DNA from: Astragalus membranaceus
Lineage: Eukaryota > Streptophyta > Magnoliopsida > Fabales > Fabaceae
Direction of reading: 5' to 3'
Assembly (NCBI GenBank): GCA_039519185.1
Contig: CM076847.1
Coordinates: 78,467,100 to 78,531,099 of the forward strand
DNA length: 64,000 nucleotides
Shown: piece by piece, positions 1 through 12,883 of the stretch
How the letters are laid out: every line of letters starts with the position of its first letter
Numbering within the stretch: the stretch's first letter is position 1
Translations under genes and position numbers: made by a program
The notes under the pieces: generated by a model
Told to the model about the DNA's origin: nothing
The model's database searches: none
What the model saw: the letters and a program-made list of their open reading frames with translations, nothing else

Positions 1-902
1 AAGGGGACAAATTGATGTTCACTGCTTACCTAATTGAAACCTAATTCGGGAAATTGAACACCATCACCATATCTCAAGCTTCACCAAATAACAGATATAA
101 ACCACCGCTTTCCCCTAGATGTAGGGACGACGGTGGTTGGCGTACGCACGGCAGGATTCGGTTGTTTGAGTGGTCAAAACGTATACGCGGTAGCCCTCTC
201 TCGCTTTGGGTTCCTCTTCTTTTTCTTTCACTTACCTTTCTTTGTTCTATTAATTCGATATCACTTTCCTTTCATATCACATTTTCTTTCATTTTTCATC
301 GGTTGTCTATATCTTGGGCAACCTGACTATTATTTTAATTTTTATAAAAAATACCAAAAAAATCCTTAATGTCTTATTGAAAATTTTTGGTCAATACAAT
401 TACGTGGTAATTAACACTATTTTGGTTTGTTGAAAAATTAATTAAAACCTAATTCGGGATATCAATATCAGATCGTGAAGGGGACAAATTGATGTTCACT
501 GCTTACCTAATTGAAACCTAATTCGGGAAATTGAACACCATCACCGTATCTCAAGCTTCACCAAATAACAGATATAAACCACCGCTTTCCCCTAGATGTA
601 GGGACGACGGTGGTCGGCGTACGCACGGCAGGATTCAGTTGTTTGAGTGGTCAAAACGTATACGCGGTAGCCCTCTCTCGCTTTGGGTTCCTCTTCTTTT
701 TCTTTCACTTTCCTTTCTTTGTTCTATTAATTCGATATCACTTTCCTTTCATATCACATTTTCTTTCATTTTTCATCGGTTGTCTATATCTTGGACAACC
801 TGACTATTATTTTAATTTTTATAAAAAATACCAAAAAAATCCTTAATGTCTTATTGAAAATTTTTGGTCAATACAATTACGTGGTAATTAACACTATTTC
901 GG
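1..902. repeat. Two-copy tandem duplication, 477-bp period
   Basis: Bases 1-425 recur almost unchanged from 478 to about 902, with only a few substitutions. The linker at about 433-477 lies between the copies. Both copies carry a pyrimidine-rich TTTCTTTC tract and the same short ORFs of 78-90 codons, which do not resemble a known family and which I do not treat as genes. The left copy begins at the window edge, so the array may continue outside. Confidence 0.9.
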
Positions 903-1730
903 TTTGTTCATTGATATGTTTCAAGAGAAGTGCTACGAACCTTCTCCTCGTTACTTCACATAAAAAAAAAACTTTTTCTCGCTACTTTCCTTCCGACATT
1001 CACTTTATTGCACCTAACGAATTATTTCGGTGTCAATAGTTCTATAGAAGTTAATATATAATTCAATTTCTTTTAGCATACTACTTTTATTGCCATTAAA
1101 GCATTTAAATTAAATCTTTAAAATAGTTTTTATATAGAATACTGCTAAATATTTTTTGATCATTTAGTAAAATTAGATAAAATGATATAGCTAAATAATA
1201 TATTTTTAACAAATTAGTTATAAAAAAAGTGATCTCTCCATTTCATAATAGGGAGCCACTGTTCAACTAACCAACCTCCATATCCATTTAGTAAAATTTT
1301 ATATATTTATGTATAATAAATTAGTTATAAAAAAGGAAAATGCTTAATATGAAATGTGATTTTCAACTTGAAAGCATATATTACTATTTAGTTAAGTAAC
1401 AGGCTAAAATAGATAGTTCTAAATAAACATCTCAAATTAGACATCCATTAGACAAGTGAAGTTAAAAATCTCCTGTAATATAATTTTAAACTGATCATAA
1501 TATCTAAAAGTGTATATTTTTATTGTCTATACTATGAAATCACATAATTTACTTTACCAAATAATAACTTATTTGCATTTTTCTGAAATACTAATATACC
1601 ATGTATATCCACAAAGATATATAAACTATAAATTCCTTAAATTTTATTTCATTGATATAAAATTGTTTAAATAAATTATACTTATACATTACCTCTGATT
1701 TTTAAAGTTTTTTCAACAAGAAAATGTATA
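903..1730. other. AT-rich intergenic DNA
   Basis: No coding potential or recognised element is visible. The stretch probably belongs to the body of the Helitron-like element whose 3' end lies at 1,731-1,760, but no 5' end was found. Confidence 0.5.
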
Positions 1731-1760
1731 CCTGTGCATCGCACGGGTCATGCGCACTAG
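1731..1760 (+). mobile_element. Helitron-like 3' terminus
   Basis: A GC-rich hairpin at 1,731-1,747 (CCTGTGC, loop ATC, GCACGGG, one wobble pair) is followed nine bases later by CTAG at 1,757-1,760 and then by T. This matches the plant Helitron 3' end: a hairpin, a short spacer, CTRR, and insertion next to T. The 5' TC end is not identified, so the element's extent is unknown. Confidence 0.55.
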
Positions 1761-1943
1761 TATATATATATATATAATAATTATTCTTTCTTTACAAACA
1801 CTTACTTGACAGTTGACAAGAGGAAACCTTATAATTAGGAGGAGTAATAAAACCTTCCTTACAAGCACAAGTTGGACATCGGGTTGCAAATGCATATACT
1901 TGCTTGAACAATGTTTCTCTTTGGCTGCCAGATTGGCTCCTTT

Positions 1944-1947
<4 letters not shown>

Positions 1948-2006
<59 letters not shown>
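1948..2006. repeat. (AT)n microsatellite
   Basis: An almost pure AT dinucleotide run of about 58 bases. A shorter TA run lies at 1,761-1,776, just after the Helitron-like end. Confidence 0.95.
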
Positions 2007-2011
<5 letters not shown>

Positions 2012-2229
2012 GAATTTATAAGCACATCAGATTAATCCTTTTTATTGTGAAAATAAAATATCAAATTAATTTTTCAATTAAAAGTCTTAACCTCCATAGC
2101 ATCAACTAAAAGAACATTAGATAGAACTGAGGGACAAAATTTGTAAACTATAGGTTCCATGATTCCATCTAAAACAACTTTATTCTTTGCTAACCAGTCC
2201 GCACTTAAGTTTCCTTCACGCAAGTGAGA

Positions 2230-3965
2230 TAACGTGTGTGTAATCATATGTTTTTATTTGTTTATAGCACATTTTCCTAATACCTTGTATCAAATTAAAC
2301 CAAAATTTAAACCTCACAAGTGGTTGGTCTATATGGAGCATGACAATGTCTCATATCCGACATGCCGTTGGTTTAGCTTATTCCCTTCAGATGATGTAAA
2401 TGTAAATTTGTTTGTAAGTGAGCTCCAAGGTTTCCCTAACTTGGTCTGGGACCCCATCTCAGAGAATTCAAATCCAAACCAATTCAATCAAAAGTCACAA
2501 ACTGATTCAAACCAAAACCACTTTCTAAAGGATTTGTTTGGGCCACTTCCTCTGTCAACCAATCAGTTGTGTTCGATTCGCAATTTTATTACTTACCACC
2601 AAAATTTTAATTTCTTTAGTCGTTGTTCATACTAATTTTTTTCTCTTTAAGTTCTTTGTTCATTTGAAGTAAATTGTTATTCCTTAATTCTTTTTATTTA
2701 ACATTCATATTTGATTATTTAACATTAAATATACTAACTCCAATTTTATCAATTCAACTAATTTCACTAATTAAAAATTCGGATACCTTTATTTTTATAT
2801 TCTAACTTAATGAGAGACCAATCTTCAATTTGGAGTCTAGATGATTATAGATTCCTTTGGGGATTTTGACTAGTTGTGTTGTTTGTTTTTTCTTTTGGGG
2901 CCTAATCGCCATGTTACTTACCAAAAAGGTATTGTAAGTTAATGTTTTGTTATAATAATAAAATTTTTCTATTAGTTAACCTTATTTTTCTCTTAATTTT
3001 ATGTATTTAATACATTTGTACTTGGAATATTATTTTTTAATAAATGAGTATTTGAACTTTTGGTATTTCAAATCATGCGACCACACATGTAAATGAAGCC
3101 TTTTTTTTACCCACCCACCCCCCCCCCCCTATAGACTTCATAGACCGTGTACCCCCACTTTGACCAAACTGACAATTTTACCCTTACTTGTCATAGAGGT
3201 ATTTCCGAAAACACCTCAAAAGAAATATTTACGGAAGTCATTTTGTTGAATTTTACGGAAACACCTAAAGAGAGGTATTTCCGAAACACATGTGTGTCTA
3301 ATCATATGTTTTTGTTTGTTTATAGCACATTTTCCTAAAACCTTGTATCAAATTAAACCAAAATTTAAACCTCAGGAAGTGGTTGGTATATATGGAGCAA
3401 GACAAAGTCTCATATATCCCCACTTTGACCAAACTGACAATTTTACCCTTACTTGCCATAGAGGTATTTCCGAAAACACCTCAAAAGAAGTACTTACGGA
3501 AGTCATTTTGTTGAATTTTACGGAAACACCTAAAGAGAGGTATTTCCGGAACACATGTGTGTGTAATCATATGTTTTTGTTTGTTTATAGCACATTTTCC
3601 TAAAACCTTGTATCAAATTAAACCAAAATTTAAACCTCAGGAAGTGGTTGGTATATATGGAGCAAGACAAAGTCTCATATATGACATGCCGTTGGTTCAG
3701 CTTGTTCCCTTCGGATGACGTAAATATAAATTCATTTGTAAGTGAGCTCGAAGGTTTTTCTATCTTGGTCTGGGACCCCATCTCAGAGCATTCAAATCAA
3801 AACCAATTCAATCAAAAGTCACAAACTGATTCAAACCAAAAACCACTTTCTAAAAAGTAAAAAGGATTTGTTTGGGCCACTTACTCTGTCAACCGATCAG
3901 TTTGGTTCGATTTGCAATTTTATTACCTACAACCAAACCAAACCAAACCAAATCAAATTCAACCG
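2230..3965 (+). repeat. Mosaic of duplicated segments, unidentified family
   Basis: The segment 2,234-2,600 recurs at about 3,566-3,930, and its first about 110 bases occur a third time at 3,298-3,405. A second motif containing TATTTCCGAAAACACCTC is duplicated at about 3,150-3,297 and 3,415-3,560. The copies hold open frames of 63-133 codons that share peptide sequence because of the duplication. I do not recognise the family. A poly-C run sits at about 3,117-3,129, and a CCAAACCAAACC run at 3,930-3,960. Confidence 0.75.
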
Positions 3966-5139
3966 CCTATATTATTAAATAAAATATGAAAACTTTAGTA
4001 GTACTCTAATACTCACACACGCGACAAAGTTTCCTCCGACAAATCCTCAAAAAAATATAATTTTTATCCAACTCTAATTTTTTTATTGTCTTTTCATTTA
4101 TCCCTAGGTAAAAGCAAACCCACACACACACAATAGTCCATGCACGAGGTACATTATTTTTTTCAAGTATATTTATTTATACACGTGATAGTTTTTATAA
4201 TATATTTTTCAAAATATATTAGTCATAATATTTTGTAGAATTTAGGTTTCACAATTGCTCATATTCAAATATATTTTTCATTTCTAATAAACGCGTTGAA
4301 GAATATATTTGGAATACATTTTCTTCAACCGTTCAAAAGCGAATCACTCAATCCAATATAAACAGTATTTTTTAGAATCAAATTGGTTCAGTTTTTTAAG
4401 GAGATCATCAAAACCAAACTAAACTGCATATTGTTCTCTTCTTCAGATCAGATGACTTTTTGCTTAAATAACAAACCAAACCACCCCGCAAACTCCCCAA
4501 ACATCATTGTGGAATAATGTAAAGAAAATGGAATCTAATGCCATTCCAGCTTCTTTGTTTCATTCTTATAGAAATTGCAGCTAGGCAGGAAAACTACTTA
4601 ACTTGAGACACCAAACCGCGGAAAAGACAGAAAGAGGAGTGATTTTAGTAAAGAATGGAATAATAGTAAAAAACAAAATCTCCAGCATGCTTCATATCAA
4701 AATGTCATGAGTATGTATGTATCCATATCGAATAGCTATCTTCAAATTCGTTGCCAAATAGATATCCTTCAAATCAGGTGCTAAATTCTACTTCCCAAAT
4801 CATCAACAACTATAACAAACACAATCTCACTGCTACAATTCAACAAATTATTTTCAGCAAACCTTTTACATTCTATCTTCAACAAAAAAGAATGGGAAAA
4901 AAGATGGTTACAAATGTTCTTGTCTATGAACTGTCAAAAAGGACAAACATAGTTACATAGCTGCTAGTTCTTCTAAATACGATAACATCTGACGGTATGA
5001 AAATTAACAACCCTAACATAGGAACAAAAGCCTGATTCCCATATAAAAACCAGAATCTTCTCTTGACTTGCTTCTATAATACAGTAAGAGATATATGACT
5101 ATAAATAAACTCAGTATTTTACTTTTGTTACGACAGCTC
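3966..5139. other. Intergenic DNA downstream of the DUF3527 gene
   Basis: AT-rich sequence with a short CA run near 4,120 and no credible gene. The part nearest 5,139 presumably contains the 3' UTR of the minus-strand gene. I could not identify the polyadenylation site. Confidence 0.5.
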
Positions 5140-7146
5140 CTATGCAATGTTGGGCCGAAGAGTAGGACTTTGCAAATGAATTATTGCCACAGCAATGGAG
5201 AAAGACTGTAGTGCAGAAAGAGGTGGGTAGAAATGTATATAATACAGACCATTGTGAACATTAATCATCCTTAAGGTGGGGTTGATATCGCTTGAACCCT
5301 GAAAATAGAAGAGTATGGTCATCATCTCATTGAATAATTACATAAATAACTGCCAATTGTTTAGACAGAGATAAAGTAAATACTAGATTATAGATGCATG
5401 GATGCCTAGAACATAACAATAAAATTGGTTAAGATAATAATATTAACACACCTGAGTAACTAAATCAACTGACTCGCACTCGCTTTTTGTATCAACTTGA
5501 GACAGAACCTCTGCATTGCTAGATCTTCTTTGAAGTACTGTAAGTGGACATCCCTCATCCCAACCACCACAGTCACAGTGTCCACCAGATCTCCATCTAT
5601 CTACCAAACTAGATGGGCCACCATTTCTGGTTCTGGGCCCACCGTGAAGGCCTGCTGGAATCAAAATGCTCATGCTAGATGAGCAGTCACCATTATTTTG
5701 ATTACGACTTTCAGAAGATGGTGTTATTTGATTAACTCCAGTTTTGTTAAGAAATTTTAAACCCCAGCCTCCTACTTTCTCCTGTCTGTTACAAGGATGG
5801 TGATTTTTTGCAACAATAGCAGCCATCTCGAAATTTGGAGGAACATTAGTATCTGAGAAATCATTTCCGCCGTCAGCATGTGAATCCCATGGACAACTCT
5901 CCATTATGGAATCTATTTCGCCAAACTTCGAGAGTGTTCTGTGTTTTGATGATGGACTAGTTCTGAAAACTTTTGACATCCTTTTTGCCAACCCTTTGTT
6001 CTTCTTATGAGAATGATCTGATGTATGCATTTCTTTGTCAAAAGCTTCAATGTTATGGAATAATGTGAATTCCCTCTCCATTATTCTACAATTGTTCTGG
6101 CAGAGTGTGAAACTTGTTGATACATGCATCTTCCCAACAAGCTGCAAATCTTTATCAGGAATCTCACTACCCTTTTGACTACCCTTGTTTAAGTGAAACT
6201 GGTAAACATAGTCTAAAGCCTTATCGTCTGTCGAATCTACCTTCCTCAATTTCGCTACATAGACTTCTTTCTGATCATCTGCTGAAAAATTAAAATGAGG
6301 AATTCCTTGCTTCCATGTACATTGAATCATTCCCTGAGATAGAGTAGAAGAAGTTGAAGACATCTTATCAGAACAAGTAGAGGTGGTGCTAGAAGTGGAA
6401 GCAAGCCTTTTATGCACAGAATTGGAACCATGATTATGATTTTGCACCAATGGTGTTCCCTTTTCTAGTTTATTTGATGAAGAAATACTTAAACCACTGG
6501 AAGAGTCCATATAATCATAGCATACTAATCCTTTAGCATCAGAAAAGTCCATCCTGTTCAAATTTTCATTTCTATCTGAAGCACCAAACTTTTGAAGCAG
6601 AGCACTATTCAATATATTTAACATACTCTTGCTCCCCATTACTGTACCTAAACTCAACTCTTCTCCAGTATTAGCACCTACAACTACTCTTCCAGTTTCT
6701 GTGGCCACGGGACATTCAAAAACAAAAGGACATCGTCCATTTCCACCGAAAAAATCAGCCGTGTTTAAGCTTTCCGGTAAAGTTTCCATGTTTGTGGCTC
6801 TTAAGTTCACAGGTATGTTCCATTGAGCTGCTTTTAATGCACAATTATGTACCAATTCGAGGCAGCGACGAAGATATTTCTCATCCACACTCACCATATG
6901 CTTTGGAATTCTATTGTCTAGTCCATGGACATTTCGGAAAAACAAACCCTTGAAGAAAACTTTACTGATTTGTGATTGAATGGCATTTGCAGGTATTGCT
7001 GGATGAGAATTTGACCTTTTAATCAACTTCTTTAGCTGTGATTTTGAAGGGTTTTCATCTGATAATTCCTTATCACTGCAGAAGCTAAGAAGTGAATCTT
7101 TTTTCAAGTGGCCTTCTTTTTGAATCCATAAGCCTGCTTTTTCCAT
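5140..7146 (-). CDS. DUF3527 domain protein, two coding exons
   Basis: Exon 1 runs 7,146 to 5,452 (565 codons) and exon 2 runs 5,298 to 5,140 (52 residues plus stop), giving about 617 aa. The 153-bp intron has a CAG/GTGTGT donor and a CTATTTTCAG acceptor and is phase 0. The C-terminal half carries the hallmarks of the plant-specific DUF3527 family: GLHGGPRTRNGGPSSLVDRW, then a Cys/Gly-rich HCDCGGWDEGCPLTVL stretch, continued in exon 2 by an LRMINVHNGLYYIHF-like block and SALQSFSIAVAIIHLQSPTL. The N-terminal half is Ser/Lys-rich and low in complexity, including a basic KKLIKRSNSHP patch. There is no signal peptide or membrane segment. The biochemical function of the family is unknown to me. 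Stopping at the exon 1 stop codon would cut the conserved domain, so the spliced model is preferred. This is the only clear host gene in the window. Confidence 0.9.
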
Positions 7147-7860
7147 CTTCTACCTCTACTATTCAGGATTAATAGCTTAAACCTTCTAACAAAGTCATCC
7201 TCCTTCAACTAAACACACACAAAAAAACACTTAAAAAAATACTCAAAAAATTGTATGCAAAGTAATGAATTTGAAAGCTGCAGTTTTGCTTAGGCTTAAA
7301 CATAAAAGAAAAAAAGGAAATCTGTAATCCTTATATGTACATGTTCATGATAAAGAATAGGAGTTTGCAGAAGAAATTGCTTACATACAAGTGATTTATT
7401 AAGTAAATTCCTTGAATGATAAAATTATTAGAACAAAAAATCCCATGATTTGATTTGAGTAATAATTCACTCAGCCATGCTAAAACAACAACACTTTACA
7501 TCTATTTAATTGTCACAAAAAAAAAGCATAAATCTTGTAAAATAAGAGAGGATGAAGAAAAGAACAAGGTTCAGCCTTGCCATGTTTAAGAATAAATTCC
7601 AGAAAGTAACGTCAAGCATCTTCTGATAACAGAAATAAACCAAAAGAAAGCCTAGAAAGTAGTCAAAAAAAACAAAAAAACAAATAGGCAGAAAAGAAAC
7701 ACAAAAGCAAGATTAATAATTTTAATTACCTGATTGATTAAGCTGGAGCTGGATCCGGGAAGAGCCTCAACAAAGTGAACACAAACTCACTGTAGCTGAT
7801 TTATCAGACTTTGAAGTCTCAAAACAAAAGGATAGAGGAGACCAAATAAAACCGAAATGG
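7147..7860 (-). other. Probable 5' UTR with intron of the DUF3527 gene
   Basis: Reading the minus strand, a CAG/GTAATT donor at 7,730/7,729 and a pyrimidine-rich TTTTTTGTGTGTGTTTAG acceptor ending at 7,209 define a likely 521-bp leader intron. The exon before it begins somewhere above 7,732. No in-frame upstream coding sequence was found. The transcription start is not resolved. Transcript reads would confirm or refute this. Confidence 0.5.
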
Positions 7861-9549
7861 AGAAAGAGGAAATGGACATAAACTGAAAAAGTTGAATAAA
7901 ACCAAGAGAGTCACATGGGAAACCAAGATCAGCAGACAATAAGCACCGCAAGCAATGATAATACTAGGTTCCAAAATACAGTTTTATAATAATAATCTTT
8001 CAATTTCAACAAAAGGGTGCAACTGTTTTTGTATTTGACTTGATTCCATTAAATAAAAAAGGGAGAAGAGAGAGAAGAAGAAGAAAAAACACTAACTAAA
8101 CTAAACCAGAAAATCAGTGAGACAGTGAAGACACAAAGATGGGTTTCGTTAAACGCGTTTACGATGGTTGGAAAATTAGTAGTAGACTGAATAAAGGAAA
8201 AAAGGTGTAAAAATTCAGTACGTTAATGAGGGACCCACTTCTGTATCGTGAGCCAATAGTGCACACAAAGTATTCCAACGTGGATAGAGAAGGTGGTGAC
8301 AGGGTTATGAGCTGGTGCGCACGATAGCTATGTGACTCCACTAAAGCCAAAAGGTGGTAGTGGTGGTAGAGTAGTAGTAGTAGTAGTAGCAGAGTAGTGG
8401 TGCCAATGCCAATTGCAGAAATTCAGCTATTTTCATTTTCCTTATCACTTTTCCTCTGTTTTTTCCATTTACTTGAACAATTTATTTATTTAATTTTATT
8501 TTTTTTATTATTGGGCATGTGATGGAGAGAGAAAATGGTTGGTCGTTAATATGTGATTGTGAAGTACATAGGTGATGACTTTGCATGCCTATTGACCAAA
8601 ATTTGTTTGACCATAAATGCAGAAGCATGGATTAGCATATTATATGCTCATGCTCTCAGATGCACTGTTTCACACATGACATGACAGTGTCTCACACATT
8701 CTTATTCTTCCTCTTTTTTTCTTCGGTTTGTTTATTTAATGCTCCCATTTATTGCAATCATATTCTTCCCTCTTCTTTATTCATTTCTTCAGCGGCTGCA
8801 ATTCCAACTCAATTTTTTATTCACTGTCCTTACAAATTATTGGAATACTACAAAAATAAAAAGTCATTTAATACAAATGCAATTTTAATATTGTCCGTGT
8901 CAAATATTTATTTTTTAATCAATATTTTTAGTACATTATAAATAAAAACTATTTTTATTGGATACTTATTTTATTTAATTGTTAACTTTGGTTTGGTGCA
9001 ATCAGGGATCACCTACATAAATTGGCTTTTAGAAGCCGAAAATGTAGAATGGATCATATAATTTTACTCTTATAATTATTAGTATAAAAAAAAAATCGAC
9101 GAACCACCAGCGTTTATGTTTCTCGCTTTCTCTACGATTCCACCTTTTTTTCTTATGCTCAATCTCGATCTTACTATGAATGGCCACGCTGCAAATATTC
9201 AATCGTCCCATGTAATATTAAATCCATATTTTCTAATGATGTAATAATAATATTTAAAGTTTTATACTAGCTTACAACTTTAACAAACAGTTGTAAAAAA
9301 AATCTATAAATTCAGTGGAAACATAAATATTTTTACCTAGAAACATATAAATTCAATGTGTCTCAAGTAAATAGACCGGTTAATGAGTTAGGGGATACCA
9401 AAATAGTATAAAAAAGAGATCTAGAGTTCAATATCTAGAAACTAACATTTCCTCCTCCCCTAACAATTATCTGCTTATAAAAAATATATATTCAGTAAGT
9501 ATGGTAATAAAACCAGATGCATAAAGCTTATTATTTTTTTTACTCGAAC
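7861..9549. other. Promoter-side intergenic DNA
   Basis: This lies upstream of the DUF3527 gene. It contains a short AGT trinucleotide run at about 8,370-8,390 and is AT-rich from 8,450 on. The small ORFs here (60-93 codons) look random. No other gene or element is recognised. Confidence 0.5.
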
Positions 9550-9555
9550 ATTTGG

Positions 9556-9742
9556 ATGAGATATGGTAGCTAGGGGTCTCTTCCAGCTTAACCCAGATCC
9601 TGGGTTTAAATCCAAACTTGGGCATGTAGCTGTGTTAAATCTCTTGAGGCAGAACTTTGCCGCTCATTGTGGTCCTACCCGGTTCAAGAGATTAGTCTCT
9701 GCAATTGCGGACAGAGGATACCCGATTTATTAAAAAAAAAAG
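9556..9742 (+). mobile_element. tRNA-derived SINE-like fragment
   Basis: An A-box-like TGGTAGCTAGGGGT starts at about 9,564, and a B-box-like GGGTTTAAATCCA lies at about 9,602. After these comes a unique body and an A-rich tail after GATTTATT at 9,731-9,742. This order (pol III boxes, body, A tail) fits a plant SINE. Target duplications were not found, so the limits are approximate. Confidence 0.45.
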
Positions 9743-10164
9743 GTTATTTTTACGTAAGGGGAATTTATTTTTCATTTTTTGACAAACAAGGGGAACTAAT
9801 TTTGTTGTTAATTACTATTAATGACTCTGTGTGGATGCCAGCCATGAACGGCCCACGGGCCCAGTGAAGATCATCAACACAAATTATCAGGAGTTGGGTG
9901 AATCACCGACCATGACAACGCATCACTTTAAACTGCATACTATCGAAAAATGGAGTTTTTTTAATTAAATTACTAGTAGGATATCCGTGCATACGCATAT
10001 GTGCTGTTGTGTTCTTTTTATGAATAAACTTAGATATTATTTAAATAGTCTAAAGATTACCCCGTGAAAATAAAGACAATTTTAAAGTAGATAAAAAAAG
10101 AGTTTCAAATAAAAAATAGATCAATATTAAAATCTAAAAATGTAAAAGTATCATTTAAAACCAA
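9743..10164. other. Intergenic DNA with a weak Helitron-like end
   Basis: On the minus strand, CTAG at 9,973-9,976 follows a degenerate GC-rich palindromic stretch (9,985-10,005). This resembles the Helitron 3' ends elsewhere in the window but has a poor stem. The rest is featureless. Confidence 0.3.
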
Positions 10165-11225
10165 TCTGTGCATTTATCCCGTGTTTTTTATATATATCAT
10201 TGCAGTGTTTTTTTATATATCAGTGTTGTTATCCCGTGTTTTTTATATATCAGAGCAGCTATCCCGTGTTTTAATATGTATCGTTGCAGTTATCCCTCTA
10301 TTTTTTTATATATCAGTGCAGTTATCCCGTGTTTTTTATGTATCAGTGCAGTTGTCTCATAATTTCAATTGATTATTTGAGTTGATTAGTAGATTATAGT
10401 AAATAGTAAAAGATAGATAGTAGATTATCAATAAGAAATATTTATGCCGTGTTTTTTATATATTAGTGACAATTATTTGTCCTTTTTAGGTCTTAGTAAA
10501 TATTTGTCACGTGTGTTTTAAATATTAATCAGTTTAAATAGTCGTTAAGCCTTCATGTTATTTTAGATAGTAAGTTTATAGTAATCTTCAAAAATTATAA
10601 TTATCAATGGCAAATATTAATCCCGTACGTGTTTTTTTATATATAACTGCAGTTATCCCGTGTTTTTTATATATAAGTGCAATTATCTCGTAGTCAAAGT
10701 TAGATAGTAGATTATAAATAAGAAATATTTGTTTTAAATACTAATTAGTAGTTTAAATAGTCATTAAGTCTTCTTGTTTTTTAGATAGTAGGTTTGTAGT
10801 AGTAGTAGTAGTCTTCAGAAAATTTAATTATCAATGACAAATATTAATATCGTGTTTTTTTATATATGAGTGCAGTTATCTCATGTTTTTTATATATCAG
10901 TACGGATATCTCGTAGTTTCAATTGATTATTGTAGTTGATTAGTAGATTATAGTAGATAGTTAAAGAGAGATAGTTGATTATCGATAAGAAATATTTGTT
11001 TTAAATATTAATCAGTAGTTTAAATAGTCGTTAAATATTCTTGTTTTTAGATAGTAGGTTTAATCATGTGTTTTTTATATATCAGTGCAGTTATCCCGTG
11101 TTTTTTTTATATATCATTGTAGTTATCTCGTAGTTTCAATTGATTAGTAGATTATAGTAGATAGTAAAAGATAGATAGTAGATTATCAATAAAATGTGAT
11201 AGTAGATTATCAATAAAAGTGTAAA
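10165..11225. repeat. Nested tandem array, TATCCCGTG core
   Basis: A short core of about 30-35 bp (ATCCCGTGTTTTTTATATAT followed by CAGTGCAGTT) is repeated many times with drift. It alternates with a second block containing GATTAGTAGATTATAGTAGA, and a third containing AAGAAATATTTGTTTTAAAT. Together these form a higher-order unit of roughly 200-300 bp repeated about four times. There is no coding potential. Confidence 0.8.
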
Positions 11226-12883
11226 CAGATTTCGGAAAGTAAAATTAAAATTTTACGGTGATAACTTTCTCCATAAAGGTGATAGTTATTTTTTTGTTTT
11301 TTAGTGTAACTCATTTACATTTTTATTGGTAATTTTAGTAGAGTATAATAGTGTTTGTATAAATTTAGAATTTAGTTAAAAAAACTAAAGTGAGGTGATT
11401 AGATAAAGAGAAGAATTGTTTATGGGAAAAGTAAAATAAAAAGAAATAAGGAAGAAAGAGAGAGTAAGAGAAAAATGAAAAGGAGGAAAGAGATGTAAGA
11501 AGAAAGAGAAAAAAAAGGAAGAAAGAGAGTGTAAAAAGAAAAAGAAAGAAAGATAGGGTAATGACATTTTTACTCTTAAATTATATATGTGTATTGCTAA
11601 TAACAGATCTAAATTGTTAATTTAATGGGAGGTTTATTTGTATAAATTGATATATTAGATTAGATTAAAATAGTTTTCTTTATGAGATTGGTTTTGTAAA
11701 TTTATGATAGGGACATTGAAATATATACAAGTTTTATCAATAAAAAAAGATCTAGAAATATTTTTGTTGACCAACAAAAAAAGAAGTTTTTTTTTTTGAA
11801 TATAATAGGGGCTCAAAGGCCCGAAACGAAAACCACGAGTCACACGGAAACTAATTTAGGAGTAGAAACTCCAATACAATCATCATGCAAAAATTGTAAA
11901 ATGCGCTCCGGAGGGTGCTCCCAAAAGTGCAATACACATAAATAAATTATGATCAATAAAAATATAACATATTATAAATTTTGAAGTATAAATGCGCATT
12001 ATAATTTTTTTAGTCAAAAAGCATATACTATGATTTCTCTCCTCTGTATGAATTTTTATATTTAGAAAATATTTATTAAATCATGTTTTTTTACTTTTAT
12101 CAAGTGGGATTTTGTAAATGTTAAAAATAAATTCATTTAAAAAATGTTTGATAATAATTAATTTAATTACTAATAAATAAGTTTTATAAGTATAAAATTT
12201 TTGGACAATTTTGCTCCATCTTCTCTCTAACTTCTTTTTCTTCATCCATTCGAGAAGGGCTGATTTTGGGTCATTTTTTGACCCGGAATCACCCATCTAC
12301 ATCGTTTTTTCTCTTCTTTCATCTAAATAAGTATTATTCACATAGTTTTGGGCTTTTTTGTGTGATTTCATTGTCTAAGTGCGATGTTGTTGTTTTGTTT
12401 GTCATCTTGTGCGGCGCCGCTGTTGTGTTCGTCGTCGTGTACGACGTAGTTTTGTTTTCCCGTCTTGTTACAGTGTTTGTTCTGTTCGGATTGATAGATC
12501 CACTTAGACTCGCTACAGATTCAACTAATGAAGACTTTGTCGTCAACGCTACAGATCCGGAGGCATAGGTACTTTGGTGGCTTTAATTTTGTCATTTTTG
12601 TAGGTAATATGCTATTTTATGCTATTAACTTGAATGCTGTGAGCTTGTTCGCAGATTCATACCTTATTTTTAGTAAAAAAAAGTATTTGATAGTGTTAAG
12701 TCAACTGTCTTTTTTAGAGCTACACCAAAAAAAGCCAGCTACACAAACAAAAAATGTTTTTTTAGAGTACTTAAGGTGGATTCAATTTTGGATTTGATGT
12801 CCTTTATATAAATTGCAAAATAGAGATAGCAAAGTTAATAATTTAATAGTCATTTTTTGTCGATAGGTGACGTGGTAAGTACC
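11226..12883. other. Intergenic DNA, no recognised gene
   Basis: A purine-rich (A/G) tract lies at 11,400-11,560. A less AT-rich patch at about 12,400-12,560 carries an open frame of 100 codons. It has no family resemblance and overlaps an equally open antisense frame, so I do not call it a gene. Confidence 0.5.

Noticed and set aside
2234..2635. 133-codon open frame
   Set aside because: It lies in a dispersed duplicated segment, has no family resemblance, and its copy at 3,648-3,978 is frame-broken.
12266..12568. 100-codon hydrophobic frame near a GC-richer patch
   Set aside because: Val/Leu/Phe-rich composition follows from T-rich DNA, an antisense frame is equally open, and there is no recognisable domain or splice context.
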